Shown here piece after piece: positions 49,986 to 60,400 of a stretch of 64,000 bases of DNA; positions within the stretch are counted from its first letter, which is position 1; the number at the start of each line of letters is the position of its first letter. The stretch is from an uncultured Prevotellaceae bacterium. GTDB lineage: Bacteria; Bacteroidota; Bacteroidia; Bacteroidales; Bacteroidaceae. Made by a program: the position numbers and the translations under genes. A model generated the notes under the pieces. That model was not told the DNA's origin, ran no database searches, and worked only from the letters and a program-made list of their open reading frames with translations. Location: assembly GCA_900319385.1 (NCBI GenBank), contig ONOG01000001.1:62001-126000 (forward strand). Direction: 5' to 3'.

Positions 49986-51404
49986 ATGAAACTTAAAAAC
50001 CTAAAAACTCACATACTCATGTTGACACAGCGCACCATCATCCTTTCAGCTCTATGGATGTTCACAATCCTCGGGAGTGGACTGGCGGGCGGCAAACTGC
50101 TCGCCCAGCAGCGTCCTACGGCCCGCGAGGAAATAAAAGCCAACCGTTATCTGGCAGGCAGTAACTATCTGGACTACGACCGTGCGTACGGCCGCGACGC
50201 TCTGACGCCTGCGCCACGAGGCTACGAGCCCTTCTACATGAGCCACTACGGACGTCACGGATCGCGCTGGCTGCTCAGCGACGGCGACTATCTCACCGCC
50301 ATCCGTCCGCTACGCAAGGCTCGCGAACAGGGAAAGCTCAGTGCCAAAGGCCTGGAGGTGCTGAACCAACTCGAGCAGTTCTTCCTCGGCACACGCGGAC
50401 GCCTCGGCGACCTCACCACTGTGGGCGAGCGTCAGCACCACGGCATCGGACGCCGCATGGTGGAACACTTTCCCGAAATTTTCATGAAGAAGGGAGTGAA
50501 GATCGACGCACGCTCGACGGTCGTCATCCGTTGCATCCTGTCGATGACCGCCGAGTGCGAAGAACTCAGCTCTGCGAACCCCACGGCACGCATCCACAAC
50601 GACGTGAGCGAGGCCCTGCAGTGGTATCTCAACGCTCCCTGGCGCGGGGAAGTGCGCCGGCAGAGCGGCAAGGGACGCGCCGTGGAGGACGAATATCGTG
50701 AGCGCTGGACACACCCCGAACGCCTGTGCAGCGTGATGTTCACCGACCCGCAGTGGGTGCAGGACAGCATCGATGCGGGCTCGTTCATGCGCCACCTGTT
50801 CGAAGTGGCTGCCAACATGCAGAGCCACGACGCCGAGCTCGACGCCGCTGCCCACATCGACAGCCATGCCGGCGAGGTGGGCGACCTGCTCTCGCTCTTC
50901 ACCGACGAGGAAATCTACGACCAGTGGCGGCGCGTCAATCTGGGCTGGTATCAGAACTACGGACCCTCGCCTGCCACGGGCAGCGTGATGCCATTCAGCC
51001 AGCGCCATCTGCTGAAAAACATCATCGAGACGACCGACACCGTCACCCAGGTGCAGGCCACGCTGCGCTTCGGGCACGAGGTGTGCGTCATGCCGCTGGC
51101 CTGCCTGCTCGAACTGGGCAACTGCGGATTTGCCTCCGACGACTGGGAAAGGCTGGACGACACGTGGCGCAACTACGAAATATTTCCTATGGCTTGTAAC
51201 GTCCAACTCATCTTCTACCGGCCGAAAAAAGGAAAGTCGGGCGACGTGCTGGTCAAGGCACTCCTCAACGAGCGCGAAGTCAGCCTGCCCGTCGCCACCG
51301 ACCGCTACCCCTACTATCGCTGGACAGACCTGCGCCAGTATTATCTCGATAAGCTCCAGCGCTTCGACGAACTGGAACGTGCAAACCAGTCAAATCAGCG
51401 ATAG
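49986..51404 (+). CDS. Histidine acid phosphatase (MINPP/phytase-like branch)
   Basis: 472 residues from 49986; the ATG at 50019 ('MLTQRTIILSALW') gives a more normal signal peptide and may be the true start, because the first 11 codons look like an A/C-rich leader. The catalytic motif is 'SHYGRHGSRW' (RHGxR); the proton donor motif is probably 'FGHEV' near residue 360. The long helical insert and C-terminal layout fit branch-2 histidine phosphatases such as Bacteroidota MINPP, which remove phosphate from inositol phosphates. Periplasmic. Confidence 0.85.
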   Translation: MKLKNLKTHILMLTQRTIILSALWMFTILGSGLAGGKLLAQQRPTAREEIKANRYLAGSNYLDYDRAYGRDALTPAPRGYEPFYMSHYGRHGSRWLLSDGDYLTAIRPLRKAREQGKLSAKGLEVLNQLEQFFLGTRGRLGDLTTVGERQHHGIGRRMVEHFPEIFMKKGVKIDARSTVVIRCILSMTAECEELSSANPTARIHNDVSEALQWYLNAPWRGEVRRQSGKGRAVEDEYRERWTHPERLCSVMFTDPQWVQDSIDAGSFMRHLFEVAANMQSHDAELDAAAHIDSHAGEVGDLLSLFTDEEIYDQWRRVNLGWYQNYGPSPATGSVMPFSQRHLLKNIIETTDTVTQVQATLRFGHEVCVMPLACLLELGNCGFASDDWERLDDTWRNYEIFPMACNVQLIFYRPKKGKSGDVLVKALLNEREVSLPVATDRYPYYRWTDLRQYYLDKLQRFDELERANQSNQR

Positions 51405-51503
51405 TGCGACTCCACACCGCCGCACATCCACACCCGTGCTGCGGCGGCGCGGAGCACAAGAGAAAGGTAAAAAGATTGTTTTCCGCACTAAAAAACAGAA
51501 CCA

Positions 51504-52559
51504 ATGATATCTTTTGAGAGTGATTACAACAACGGAGCGCACCCCGAGGTGCTGCGCCGCCTGGTCGAGACCAACGACCGCCAGAGCCTGACCTACGGAT
51601 TCGATGAATGGTCGGACAGCGCAAAAAGGAAGATACGCGAGGTTTGCCAATGTCCGAAGGCCAGCATCTATTTCCTTGTCGGGGGTACACAAACCAATGC
51701 CACCGTCATCGACGGAATCCTACAGAGTTACGAAGGTGTCATCTGTGCCGACACCGGCCACATCAACGTGCATGAGAGCGGAGCCATCGAGCAGAGCGGA
51801 CACAAGGTCATCACGCTGCCCTCGCACCAGGGAAAGCTGGACGCCGCCGACCTGCGCCGCTTCATGGAGGTGTTCACACACGACGAGAGCCGCGAACACG
51901 AGGCACAGCCCGGAATGGTATATATCACCATGCCGACCGAGCTGGGGACGATTTACAAAAAACGCGACATAGAAACCATCCGCCAAGTCTGCACTGAATA
52001 CGAGCTGCCCCTATTCGTTGACGGTGCACGGCTTGGCTATGGTTTGATGGCCGACGACTGCGACTTCACGCTTCCGTGGCTGTGCACACAGTGCGACGCC
52101 CTGTATATCGGAGGCACGAAGGTCGGAGCACTGTGCGGCGAAGCGGTCGTCTTCCCGCATGGCAACGCACCGCGCCACTTCTTCACCATCATCAAGCGGC
52201 ACGGCGCACTGCTGGCCAAGGGCCGTCTGACCGGCATTCAGTTCGACGCCCTGTTCAGTCCGTCGCCCGACAATCCCAACACTGTGCTCTACTTCTCCAT
52301 CGCCCGCCATGCCATCGACATGGCCAAACGCATGACGCTGCTGCTGAGCGAGGCCCATCTGCCTTTCTTCATCGACTCGCCCACCAACCAACAGTTCGTC
52401 ATCATGCCGAACGACCGCATGCATCACCTGGAGTCCTACATGCAGTTCACCCACTGGGAGCCGTACGACGAGGAGCACACCGTCTGCCGTTTCGTCACCT
52501 CCTGGGCAACGACCGAGGCCGACATGGATCAACTCGCCGAACTGCTCAGCCGCTATTAA
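51504..52559 (+). CDS. Low-specificity threonine aldolase-type PLP enzyme
   Basis: 351 residues. 'SFESDYNNGAHPEVLRRL', 'FLVGGTQTNATVIDGIL' and 'YIGGTKVGALCGEAV' with PLP-binding Lys206 match the threonine aldolase/beta-eliminating lyase family. It cleaves threonine or allo-threonine to glycine and acetaldehyde. A single gene ended by a strong terminator; preceded by about 100 nt with a weak GCGGCG hairpin. Confidence 0.9.
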   Translation: MISFESDYNNGAHPEVLRRLVETNDRQSLTYGFDEWSDSAKRKIREVCQCPKASIYFLVGGTQTNATVIDGILQSYEGVICADTGHINVHESGAIEQSGHKVITLPSHQGKLDAADLRRFMEVFTHDESREHEAQPGMVYITMPTELGTIYKKRDIETIRQVCTEYELPLFVDGARLGYGLMADDCDFTLPWLCTQCDALYIGGTKVGALCGEAVVFPHGNAPRHFFTIIKRHGALLAKGRLTGIQFDALFSPSPDNPNTVLYFSIARHAIDMAKRMTLLLSEAHLPFFIDSPTNQQFVIMPNDRMHHLESYMQFTHWEPYDEEHTVCRFVTSWATTEADMDQLAELLSRY

Positions 52560-52581
52560 AGTCCGTCCCATCTAAATATTT

Positions 52582-52620
52582 AAGCACTTGGAATTTTTTT
52601 TCCAGGTGCTTTTAATTTAT
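52582..52620 (+). terminator. Intrinsic terminator of the aldolase gene
   Basis: AAGCACTTGGA (52582-52592) pairs with TCCAGGTGCTT (52601-52611, one G-T pair) over a T-rich loop, followed by TTTAATTTA. The stem word AAGCACTT recurs in the terminator at 56410. Confidence 0.88.
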
Positions 52621-52684
52621 AATTTTTTTAATGGGGTTGGGAAATCGCCCTGCTTTGCGTTATAGGGTTGTACGAATCGGAAAA

Positions 52685-53176
52685 ATGGAATCAATCGTTC
52701 TGAAATACAGGGAGCAGATGGTGAGGCTGGCACGTGTGCTGTTGCGTGACGACGAGGAGGCTCGCGACGTGGCGGGCGACGTCGTCGAACGGGCGCTGAA
52801 GGTGCGCCCGACGGGCGACGAACCTGCGCTGCGCGGCTGGCTGATGCAGTGTGTGCGCAATGCCTGTACCGACCGCATCCGCCGGCTCAGGACGCACGAA
52901 CGTTTCCTGCGCCTCTATCCGATCGACGACAGGGACGAAGGTGTATCGGCCGATGATTTGGAACGCCTCTGGACCGACATCCGCCGCTTCATCGACTCGG
53001 GGCTGACGGAGCAAGACCGGCGCGTCCTGCTGCTGCGGTTTGACGAGGGGTGCACGTATCGCGAAATCGGCCGTCGGCTCGGCATCAGCGAAGCGGCTGT
53101 CTATAAACACCTGGCTCAGGCACTGCGCCGTCTGCGATTGCATTTTCGGAAAAACGAACAACTGACGATAGGATGA
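52685..53176 (+). CDS. ECF-type RNA polymerase sigma factor
   Basis: 163 residues from 'MESIVLKYREQMVRLARVLL' (ATG at 52685). Region 2 at about 10-70 ('DDEEARDVAGDVVERAL', 'LRGWLMQCVRNACTDRIRR') and region 4 at about 105-160 ('SGLTEQDRRVLLLRFDEGCTYREIGRRLGISEAAVYKHLAQAL' read across two helices). First gene of an overlapping trio (ATGA junctions) with an anti-sigma protein and a TonB-type receptor, the usual Bacteroidota cell-surface signalling arrangement. Confidence 0.92.
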   Translation: MESIVLKYREQMVRLARVLLRDDEEARDVAGDVVERALKVRPTGDEPALRGWLMQCVRNACTDRIRRLRTHERFLRLYPIDDRDEGVSADDLERLWTDIRRFIDSGLTEQDRRVLLLRFDEGCTYREIGRRLGISEAAVYKHLAQALRRLRLHFRKNEQLTIG

Positions 53177-53781
53177 AACAGACTGAAGACAAGGTGGAGC
53201 GAATGCTCTGGCTCCTGGAACACAGGGACGAGGCGACGGACGAGGAAATCCGTTTGCTGATGGACGACGACGAGGTGCGCGACGTCTATGAACTGATGGT
53301 GCTGACGGACGAGGCCTACCGATGGGCGGACGAACCGAGACGGACACTGTGGTGGCGCAAGGTGGCGGCTGCCGTGGCCATCGTCCTGCTGACGGGTGTG
53401 GCCGTGGCTGCCGTCGGACATTTTTCCATGAAGGCAAAACCCGACCTGTCGGACTATGCCTGTGTGATGGACGAGCAGGCGATGACGGCCATCGGCGACA
53501 CGGTGCCGCAGGTGGTCAGCGGCGGGACTGCCGACATCTGCGTGTTCACCGACCGCGAACTGAAGGACGTTCTGGCCGTCGTGGCCTGCCACTATGGGGT
53601 CGGGAAGGTGGCCTTCCGCAGCGACAGCCTCATGCACCTGCGTCTCTATCTGCAATGGGACCGTGAGGCCTCGCTCGACCACTGCGTCAGCGTGCTCAAC
53701 CATTTTGAGCGGTTTTCCGTCAGTATCGGCGACGACGTTCTCCTCGTTGACGGCAAGCAGGGAAAGGAGGAGCAGCCATGA
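53173..53781 (+). CDS. Minimal membrane-bound anti-sigma factor (no FecR core)
   Basis: 202 residues. Cytoplasmic part 1-60, acidic and helical ('ATDEEIRLLMDDDEVRD'); one membrane helix at about 63-82 ('VAAAVAIVLLTGVAVAAVG'); then a periplasmic end in which residues 118-195 ('FTDRELKDVLAVVACHYGVGKVAF', 'SVLNHFERFSVSIGDDVLLVDG') resemble DUF4974/STN. The FecR domain of about 100 residues normally between helix and DUF4974 is missing. It overlaps both neighbours by 4 bp. Inferred to hold the sigma factor and sense the receptor. Confidence 0.75.
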   Translation: MKQTEDKVERMLWLLEHRDEATDEEIRLLMDDDEVRDVYELMVLTDEAYRWADEPRRTLWWRKVAAAVAIVLLTGVAVAAVGHFSMKAKPDLSDYACVMDEQAMTAIGDTVPQVVSGGTADICVFTDRELKDVLAVVACHYGVGKVAFRSDSLMHLRLYLQWDREASLDHCVSVLNHFERFSVSIGDDVLLVDGKQGKEEQP

Positions 53782-56387
53782 AGCGCGACCTCTTCACCCA
53801 TTCTTTCGCGCTGCTGCTCCTCCTTCTTTGCTCCGCTGCGCCCCTGTCGGCACAGCGCTTTGTCGCCGACTTCCGCCAGGTGCCTCTGAGCCAAGTCCTG
53901 ATGGCGATTGATGAACATTTCGACGCAGTGCAGGTCAACTTCATCTTCGACGAACTGGAGGACTTCACGGTCACGAAATACGTCGATGCTGCGACGGCAC
54001 ACGAAGCCGTGATGCAAGCCGTCGGGCTCTATCCGATGCGTGTCGATGTCGATGCCGAACGCATCTTCGTCGAGTGCTACCAAAAGGCTGCACGGCGCCT
54101 GCAGGGCCGCGTCGTCGATGCCGAAGGGCAGCCGATGGAGTTTGCCTCCGTCGCCTTGCTCGCGGTACAGGACAGCACCTATCTGGCAGGAGGCGTCAGC
54201 AACGAGAACGGCGATTTCGTCATTCCGACAGACTCGGCCGAGGTGCTGCTGCGTGTGTCCTACGTCGGCTTCCGCACCTACGAACAGCGCTGCCAGGTGG
54301 GCAACGTCGTCAACGTCACCCTGCATCCCGAACAGACCACCCTCGGCAACGTCACCATCCGAGGGCAGCGTCCGCTCATCACCCGCGAAGAGGAACTCAC
54401 CGTCTTCCACGCCGACGCCCTCGAGGGAGCGGAGACGATGGAAGCCGGCGACGTGCTGAAATACGTGCCGCGCGTCGTCGTCGATATGGACGGAAAGGTG
54501 CGCATCGGTCAGCACGAGGCGACCATCTACGTCAACGACGTGAAAGTCTCGGGCGACGAGTTGCAGGCATTTCTGCGCGGACTGCGGGGCGACGACATCG
54601 AACGCATAGAGGTGCAAGAAGTACGGGGCGCCGACGAACCCGCCGGCCAGAAGGGCGGCACGCTGCGCATTGTGACCAAGCAGCGGCTGGGGCTCAGCGG
54701 CGCTTTTGCCCTGTTCGGCCTGCAAAGTCTGCAAAGTCCGAAGTACAACTACTACCCCTACGTCACGGCCTTCTTCGGTACGGAGCGCTGGAACCTCTAC
54801 GCTGCGGCCTATCATGCGCAGGGCAACCATTACGAAACCACCACCATGCGCAACGAATATCTGCTCACTGGGGAGGTTCACGACAACCTGACGCGCCTCT
54901 ATAATCTTTCCAAAATACCGTATCTGCGGCTCGGCGGCACCTACAGCATCGACCGTGCGAAGCGGCACAACATCGGGGCCGAAGTGCGCATCGACGTGAA
55001 CCACAAACGGGCCAACGACGAGGACGAGATGACCTATACCGATGCCGAAGGAAACGCCTTCGAGGGCAGCGGACGGCAGCACATCAAGGACAACACCGAC
55101 CTTGTCTCGACCGCCCTTTTCTACGAATGGAAACTCGACGAGCGCAAGAGCAGCCTGAAGGTGCAGGCCGGCTACAACCTTCGCACGATGAACATCGACA
55201 ACGACTTCCTGACCGTCTATCCCCACCTCGCCAGCCGCAACTTCACGGAGCAGGATCATGCCCGCAGCCATTCCGACAACTTCATTGCCCGCACCGACCT
55301 GCGCAAGTCGCTGCCTGGGGGATGGGGCCTGCGCAGCGGCCTGTATTTCAATGCGTCGGTGCGCAAGGACGAGCAGCACAACGTGTTGACCACCACGCCG
55401 TCGAGCGGGGCAGGGGAGAGCAGTGTCCTCTCCGACTTCCGCTACCGTGAGGCCATCACGGCAGCCTATGCCGGTGTGACGCGGCAGTTCGGAGAAAAAG
55501 TGTTTGCGAACCTGAGCCTGCGCATGGAGCATACGCACATGTCGGCCACCGACCGCATGGCAGGCCGTCGCGAGGTGGAGCGCACCTACACCGACTGGAT
55601 GCCCTATTTCTTCCTCTCCTACACCACCTCGCAGCGCTGGGCCTACTCGCTCGCCTACACCCGCAGCATCTACCGCCCGCCCTTCAACCTCCTGACCACC
55701 TACGAAAACCGAATCACGGAGGTGATGATTGACCGCGGAAATCCCGACCTGCAACCTTCGATGACCGACAAGGTCAGCCTCTCGGCCGCCTTCCGCCAGC
55801 ACACACTCACGCTGGAGGCATGGCGTGTACGCGACGAGGTCACAGAGTTCTTCGACGTCCAGGACGGCATGATCAGCCACGTTTACACGAACTTCGGCCA
55901 CCGCGATTGTGTGTCGCTGGAGTACGGCTACAGCGGGCGCGTCGTGCCGTGGTGGTTGCTCAATGCCAATGCCGGCGTCACGTGGCGAGCCATTCCCAGC
56001 AGTTACAACGTGCGTTATCACTGGAGCCCCTACGTCACACTGGTCAACCAGTTCAGCGTCAAGCATATCGGTGCATTTGAAGTTGAGTTTGAGAGCAACG
56101 GCAGCACGAACAGCGGCAACCAGTACTGGCGCGGACAGACCTTCGTACACCTCGCCTACAGCCGCCGCTTCCTGAACGACCGCCTATCGCTCCGTTTCCG
56201 TTTCGACGACGTGTTCGGCACCATCAGCAACCACAGTGTCAACCACGTGCCCACGCACACCTCCACCTTCGACCGCCGCCCGTCGATGCAGAAAGTCGCC
56301 CTCACACTGACGTGGTCCTTCGGCAACCGTGCCCGTGTGCGCCGGGAACAGGTGGACGAAAGCGGCACTGCCAACGACCGACTGTAG
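53778..56387 (+). CDS. STN-containing TonB-dependent outer membrane receptor
   Basis: 869 residues: signal peptide 1-25 ('PLSAQ'); an STN signalling domain at about 26-95 ('FRQVPLSQVLMAIDEHF'); a carboxypeptidase-D-like module at about 108-185 ('LQGRVVDAEGQPMEFASVALL'); a plug-like region ('LKYVPRVVVDMDGKVRIGQ', 'IERIEVQEVRG'); then a barrel of the outer-membrane beta-barrel 3 type. The STN domain contacts the anti-sigma protein in such systems. No SusD partner follows, so glycan import is not supported; the ligand is unknown. Confidence 0.88.
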   Translation: MKRDLFTHSFALLLLLLCSAAPLSAQRFVADFRQVPLSQVLMAIDEHFDAVQVNFIFDELEDFTVTKYVDAATAHEAVMQAVGLYPMRVDVDAERIFVECYQKAARRLQGRVVDAEGQPMEFASVALLAVQDSTYLAGGVSNENGDFVIPTDSAEVLLRVSYVGFRTYEQRCQVGNVVNVTLHPEQTTLGNVTIRGQRPLITREEELTVFHADALEGAETMEAGDVLKYVPRVVVDMDGKVRIGQHEATIYVNDVKVSGDELQAFLRGLRGDDIERIEVQEVRGADEPAGQKGGTLRIVTKQRLGLSGAFALFGLQSLQSPKYNYYPYVTAFFGTERWNLYAAAYHAQGNHYETTTMRNEYLLTGEVHDNLTRLYNLSKIPYLRLGGTYSIDRAKRHNIGAEVRIDVNHKRANDEDEMTYTDAEGNAFEGSGRQHIKDNTDLVSTALFYEWKLDERKSSLKVQAGYNLRTMNIDNDFLTVYPHLASRNFTEQDHARSHSDNFIARTDLRKSLPGGWGLRSGLYFNASVRKDEQHNVLTTTPSSGAGESSVLSDFRYREAITAAYAGVTRQFGEKVFANLSLRMEHTHMSATDRMAGRREVERTYTDWMPYFFLSYTTSQRWAYSLAYTRSIYRPPFNLLTTYENRITEVMIDRGNPDLQPSMTDKVSLSAAFRQHTLTLEAWRVRDEVTEFFDVQDGMISHVYTNFGHRDCVSLEYGYSGRVVPWWLLNANAGVTWRAIPSSYNVRYHWSPYVTLVNQFSVKHIGAFEVEFESNGSTNSGNQYWRGQTFVHLAYSRRFLNDRLSLRFRFDDVFGTISNHSVNHVPTHTSTFDRRPSMQKVALTLTWSFGNRARVRREQVDESGTANDRL

Positions 56388-56409
56388 CATCGCACACGAT
56401 ATAAACTTC

Positions 56410-56445
56410 CAAGCACTTAGAAAAAAACTTTTAAGTGCTTGAAAC
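56410..56445 (+). terminator. Intrinsic terminator of the sigma/anti-sigma/receptor operon
   Basis: CAAGCACTTA (56410-56419) pairs with TAAGTGCTTG (56432-56441). Shares the AAGCACTT word with the terminator just before this operon, so the two brackets could also recombine. Confidence 0.75.
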
Positions 56446-56446
56446 T

Positions 56447-56489
56447 AAAAATCCGAGCGTTCAGACATTTTCGTCGAGAGCGCTCGGAT
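56447..56489 (-). terminator. Intrinsic terminator of the flavodoxin-fold gene
   Basis: ATCCGAGCG (56451-56459) pairs with CGCTCGGAT (56481-56489). On the minus strand it is followed by TTTTTAG. Confidence 0.8.
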
Positions 56490-56517
56490 GTTGCATTGAA
56501 TTGGGAAGAAAGTGGGG

Positions 56518-57135
56518 TCAGCGTATGAAGTTGGTGCGGGCAGGCACCTCACGCTCGGGCAGCGGTTCGTCGTTCACCTTCAGCCGCTTGAGCATCCATG
56601 CCATGTTGCGGCCCAGCGTGCGCATGGTCTGCATGCCCTCCTCGTCCTGTGCAGCCTGACCAGGCGTCTGTCCATAGACCATATTCCAGTACTGCGAAGA
56701 GACGACAGGCATGTTGAGAATCGTGAAATACTTGTTCAGACGGTCGAAAGCGGCTGAGGCTCCGCCGCGGCGACACACCACGACCGAGGCTGCGGGACGG
56801 TACTGCATCTGGTGACCGAGCGAGTAGCACACGCGGTCCATCAGTGCACAGAGCGAACCGTTGGGACCACCGTAATAGACTGGCGAACCGATGATCCAGC
56901 CATCGACCCCGTCGCGCACGGCGGTGAGGATTTCTTCATAAACCTTGTCGTTGTAGGTGCAGCGCCCGTTGCGGCCGCACCAACCACAGGCGATGCAGCC
57001 CTGCATGGCCTGCTTGCCGATGTTGATGATCTGTGTATCGACGCCCTCGGCGTTGAGCGTGCGTGCCACTTCTTCGAGTGCGAGCCGCGTGTTGCCGTGT
57101 TCGCGCGGGCTTCCGTTGATGAGTAGAACTTTCAT
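56518..57135 (-). CDS. NAD(P)H-dependent FMN reductase / flavodoxin-fold protein
   Basis: 205 residues from 'MKVLLINGSPREHGNTRLALEE' (ATG at 57135); longer starts cross the promoter. The N-terminal 'GSPREHGNT' is the FMN phosphate loop. 'CIACGWCGRNGRC' is a Cys-rich segment common in this subfamily, and 'GSPVYYGGPNGSLCALMDR' is the second flavin-binding loop. Likely an NAD(P)H:flavin or quinone reductase. Single gene with own promoter box and terminator. Confidence 0.88.
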   Translation of the reverse strand: MKVLLINGSPREHGNTRLALEEVARTLNAEGVDTQIINIGKQAMQGCIACGWCGRNGRCTYNDKVYEEILTAVRDGVDGWIIGSPVYYGGPNGSLCALMDRVCYSLGHQMQYRPAASVVVCRRGGASAAFDRLNKYFTILNMPVVSSQYWNMVYGQTPGQAAQDEEGMQTMRTLGRNMAWMLKRLKVNDEPLPEREVPARTNFIR

Positions 57136-57176
57136 GGGTTGGGTGTGGTGTGATGTGTGTGGGATGATAACTATTG

Positions 57177-57184
57177 CAAAAGTA
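57177..57184 (-). promoter_or_regulatory. -7 promoter box of the flavodoxin-fold gene
   Basis: Minus-strand TACTTTTG, 42 nt before the ATG at 57135. Confidence 0.6.
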
Positions 57185-57333
57185 CGGCTTTTTCGCCATT
57201 TCTCCAAAGTTCCGGCGCCAAAAAACTTTCCTTTTGCCGCGCGCACTGCCTGGGCTGTGCGTATGTGGTCGCCTTGCGTCCATAAAAAATGGTTAAAAAT
57301 GTATTACCATTTTGTTGTCCGCTGATTTATTCG

Positions 57334-57341
57334 TAACTTTG
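57334..57341 (+). promoter_or_regulatory. Promoter of the DUF2723 gene
   Basis: TAACTTTG, 68 nt before the ATG, with TTTG at 57311-57314, 19 nt upstream, as -33 box. Confidence 0.75.
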
Positions 57342-57409
57342 CACGAATTATGTGCCGTTTGGCACGTTTGACCTTTGGAACCAAAATAAAAAAATAGAAG
57401 TAGTTAGGA

Positions 57410-60400
57410 ATGAAAACCTACAGAATTGTGAACAATGCGTGCGGGTGGCTGGTCTTTGCCATCGCCGCGTTCACCTATTGCTCGACCATCGAGCCGACAG
57501 CCAGTTTCTGGGACTGCCCAGAGTTTATCACCACTGCCGAAAAGATGGAGGTGGGTCACCCGCCTGGCGCACCGTTCTTCATGCTTTTCGCCAAGCTGTT
57601 CACCCTCTTCGCCAGCGACTCGACGCAGATTGCGCGCATGGTCAACACGATGTCGGCCCTGCTCAGCGCCGGCTGTATCCTTTTCCTGTTCTGGAGCATC
57701 ACTCATCTGGCTAAGAAGCTCCTGTGGCCGAAGGGCAGTGACATGCCTGCCGGACGACTCATCGCCATCATGGCCAGCGGTGTGGCCGGTGCACTGATCT
57801 ACACCTGGAGCGACACGTTCTGGTTCTCTGCCGTCGAGGGCGAGGTGTATGCCTTCTCCTCGTTCTTCACCGCACTGGTGTTCTGGCTGATTCTCAAGTG
57901 GGAGGACCAGGCCGACGAACCGCACAGCGACCGCTGGCTCGTGTTCATTGCCTACCTGACCGGACTCTCGATCGGCGTCCACCTGCTCAACTTGCTCTGC
58001 ATCCCTGCCATCGTGCTGGTGTACTATTATAAAAGGAGTAAGGAACCCACGCTGCGCGGCTCGCTCACTGTGCTGGGCGTGTCGGTGGTGCTCGTGGCAG
58101 CCGTGCTCTACGGCATCGTGCCTGGCATCGTGAAGGTGGGTGGATGGTTTGAGCTGCTGTTCGTCAATCAGCTCGGCCTGTCGTTCAACACCGGTCTGTA
58201 TGTCTATCTCGCTCTGCTCTTCGCCTGCCTGATTTGGGCCCTCGTCGAGACGGAAAAAGCGGTGAGCCCCCGACGCATGAACATCTCGTTCCTGCTCAGC
58301 GTGGCCCTGCTCGGTATGCCGTTCTACGGCCACGGCACCTCCAGTGTGGTCATCGGTGTGATTGTGCTGGTCGTCGTCGCCCTGTTGCTGTGGCTCAAAC
58401 AGGAAAATGTCACGCCGCGCCTGCTCAATACAGCACTGCTCTGCATGACGCTCATCACGGTCGGCTACAGTTCCTACGCACTCATCGTCATCCGTTCGTC
58501 GGCCAACCCACCCATGGACCAGAACTCGCCCGAGGACGTGTTTACGCTCGGCGAATACCTGAGCCGCGAACAGTACGGCGACCGTCCCCTCTTCTACGGC
58601 CCGACCTATGCCAGCCGCCCCGAAATCGTGGAGAATGCGCAGGGCGACCTCGTCTATAACATCTCGAAGGGAGCAGCCGTCTATCAACGCAAGGCAAAGG
58701 CGTCGGACGAAGAACGTGACGAATACATCGTCGCCAACGAGAAGTTCGACTACGTGTATCCCTCGAATCAGTGCCAGATCTTCCCTCGAATCTACAGTGA
58801 CAAGCATGCTGGACTCTATCAGCAATGGCTCGGACACGGACCCTCGAAGTCGGTCAGCTACAAGATACCTGGCGAAGAACCGCAGACTGTCACCATCCCA
58901 ACCCAGCTCGACAACCTCCAGTACTTTTTCTCCTACCAGCTCAACTTCATGTACTGGCGCTACTTCATGTGGAACTTCGCCGGACGCCAAAACGACCTTC
59001 AGAGTGGGGGAGAGCTCGAACACGGCAACTGGATTACGGGTATCAAGCCCCTCGACGACGCACGCCTCGGCGACCAGGACCGCCTGCCCGACGACCTGAA
59101 AGAGAACAAGGGACACAACGTGTTCTACTGTCTGCCGCTGCTGCTGGGCCTGCTCGGCTTCTTCTGGCAGGCTTTCCGCAACAAGGAAGGCATCCAGCAG
59201 TTCTGGGTAGTCTTCTTCCTCTTCTTCATGACCGGCATCGCCATTGTCGTCTATCTGAACCAGACGCCCAACCAGCCCCGTGAGCGTGACTATGCCTACG
59301 CCGGCTCGTTCTACGCCTTTGCCATGTGGTGCGGCCTCGGCATCGCAGCCCTGTTCGAGGGACTCAAGCGACTGCTGAAAGGCATGGGAGAGCGTCGGGC
59401 CAGCCTCGTCGCCTCGTGCCTGGCCGTCATCCCCGCCGTGGCTGTTCCGCTTCAGATGGTCAGCCAGACCTGGGACGACCACGACCGCTCGGGACGCTAC
59501 GTCTGCCGCGACTTCGGACTTGACTATCTCGAAACCATCCCTCACGACGGTGTCATCTTCACCAACGGCGACAACGACACCTTCCCCCTCTGGTACAACG
59601 AAGACACCGAGGGCAACCGCACCGACGTGCGCGTCTGCAACCTTTCCTACCTGCAGACCGACTGGTATATCGACCAGATGAAACGCCCCGCATTCAGCGG
59701 TGAAGGTCAGTCCTCACCCCTGCCCATCTCGTGGGAACGTGTCGATTACACCACGGGACAGAACGAAGTGACCGACGTCAACCCGACCGTCAACTTCGGT
59801 GGACAGAGCATCTCGATGAAGAGTCTTGTGCGCCAGATCTACGAGCAAGACCACGAACTCGCCGCCAAGATCTGGGGCGAAGAACCCTTCGAACTGAAGA
59901 ACGCCATCCAGCGATTCGTACTCAAGCGCGGCATCCCCGCCGAATATCAGGACCTGGTGCGCGACCTGCCGTCGTGCCTGCCCTCCGACTCGCTCTACAT
60001 CAACGTCGATAAGGACGCCGTGCGGCGCAGCGGAATGAAGCTCATGGCCGGCGACTCCATCCCCGACCGTATGTGGATTGACGTCGCCACGTTCAATGAA
60101 TTTGGCGAGAAAGCCTCGGAGACAGGACGTGTGTACAAGAGTTTCATGATGATGCTGGAGATGTTGGCGCAGAGCAACTTCTCGCGTCCGCTCTATATGT
60201 CCACCACCGTGGGTCCCAGCAATTATGGCTCCCTCTACAAGCACTTCCTGCAAGAAGGAATCGCATGGCGCTTCACGCCCTACACCTATGCCGAGAACCA
60301 AGTGCAGAACACCGTGGCCGACACCGACCGCATGTTCGACAATATGGTCAACCGTTACCGCTACGGCAATCTCTCCGAGCCAGGTATCTACCTCGACGAG

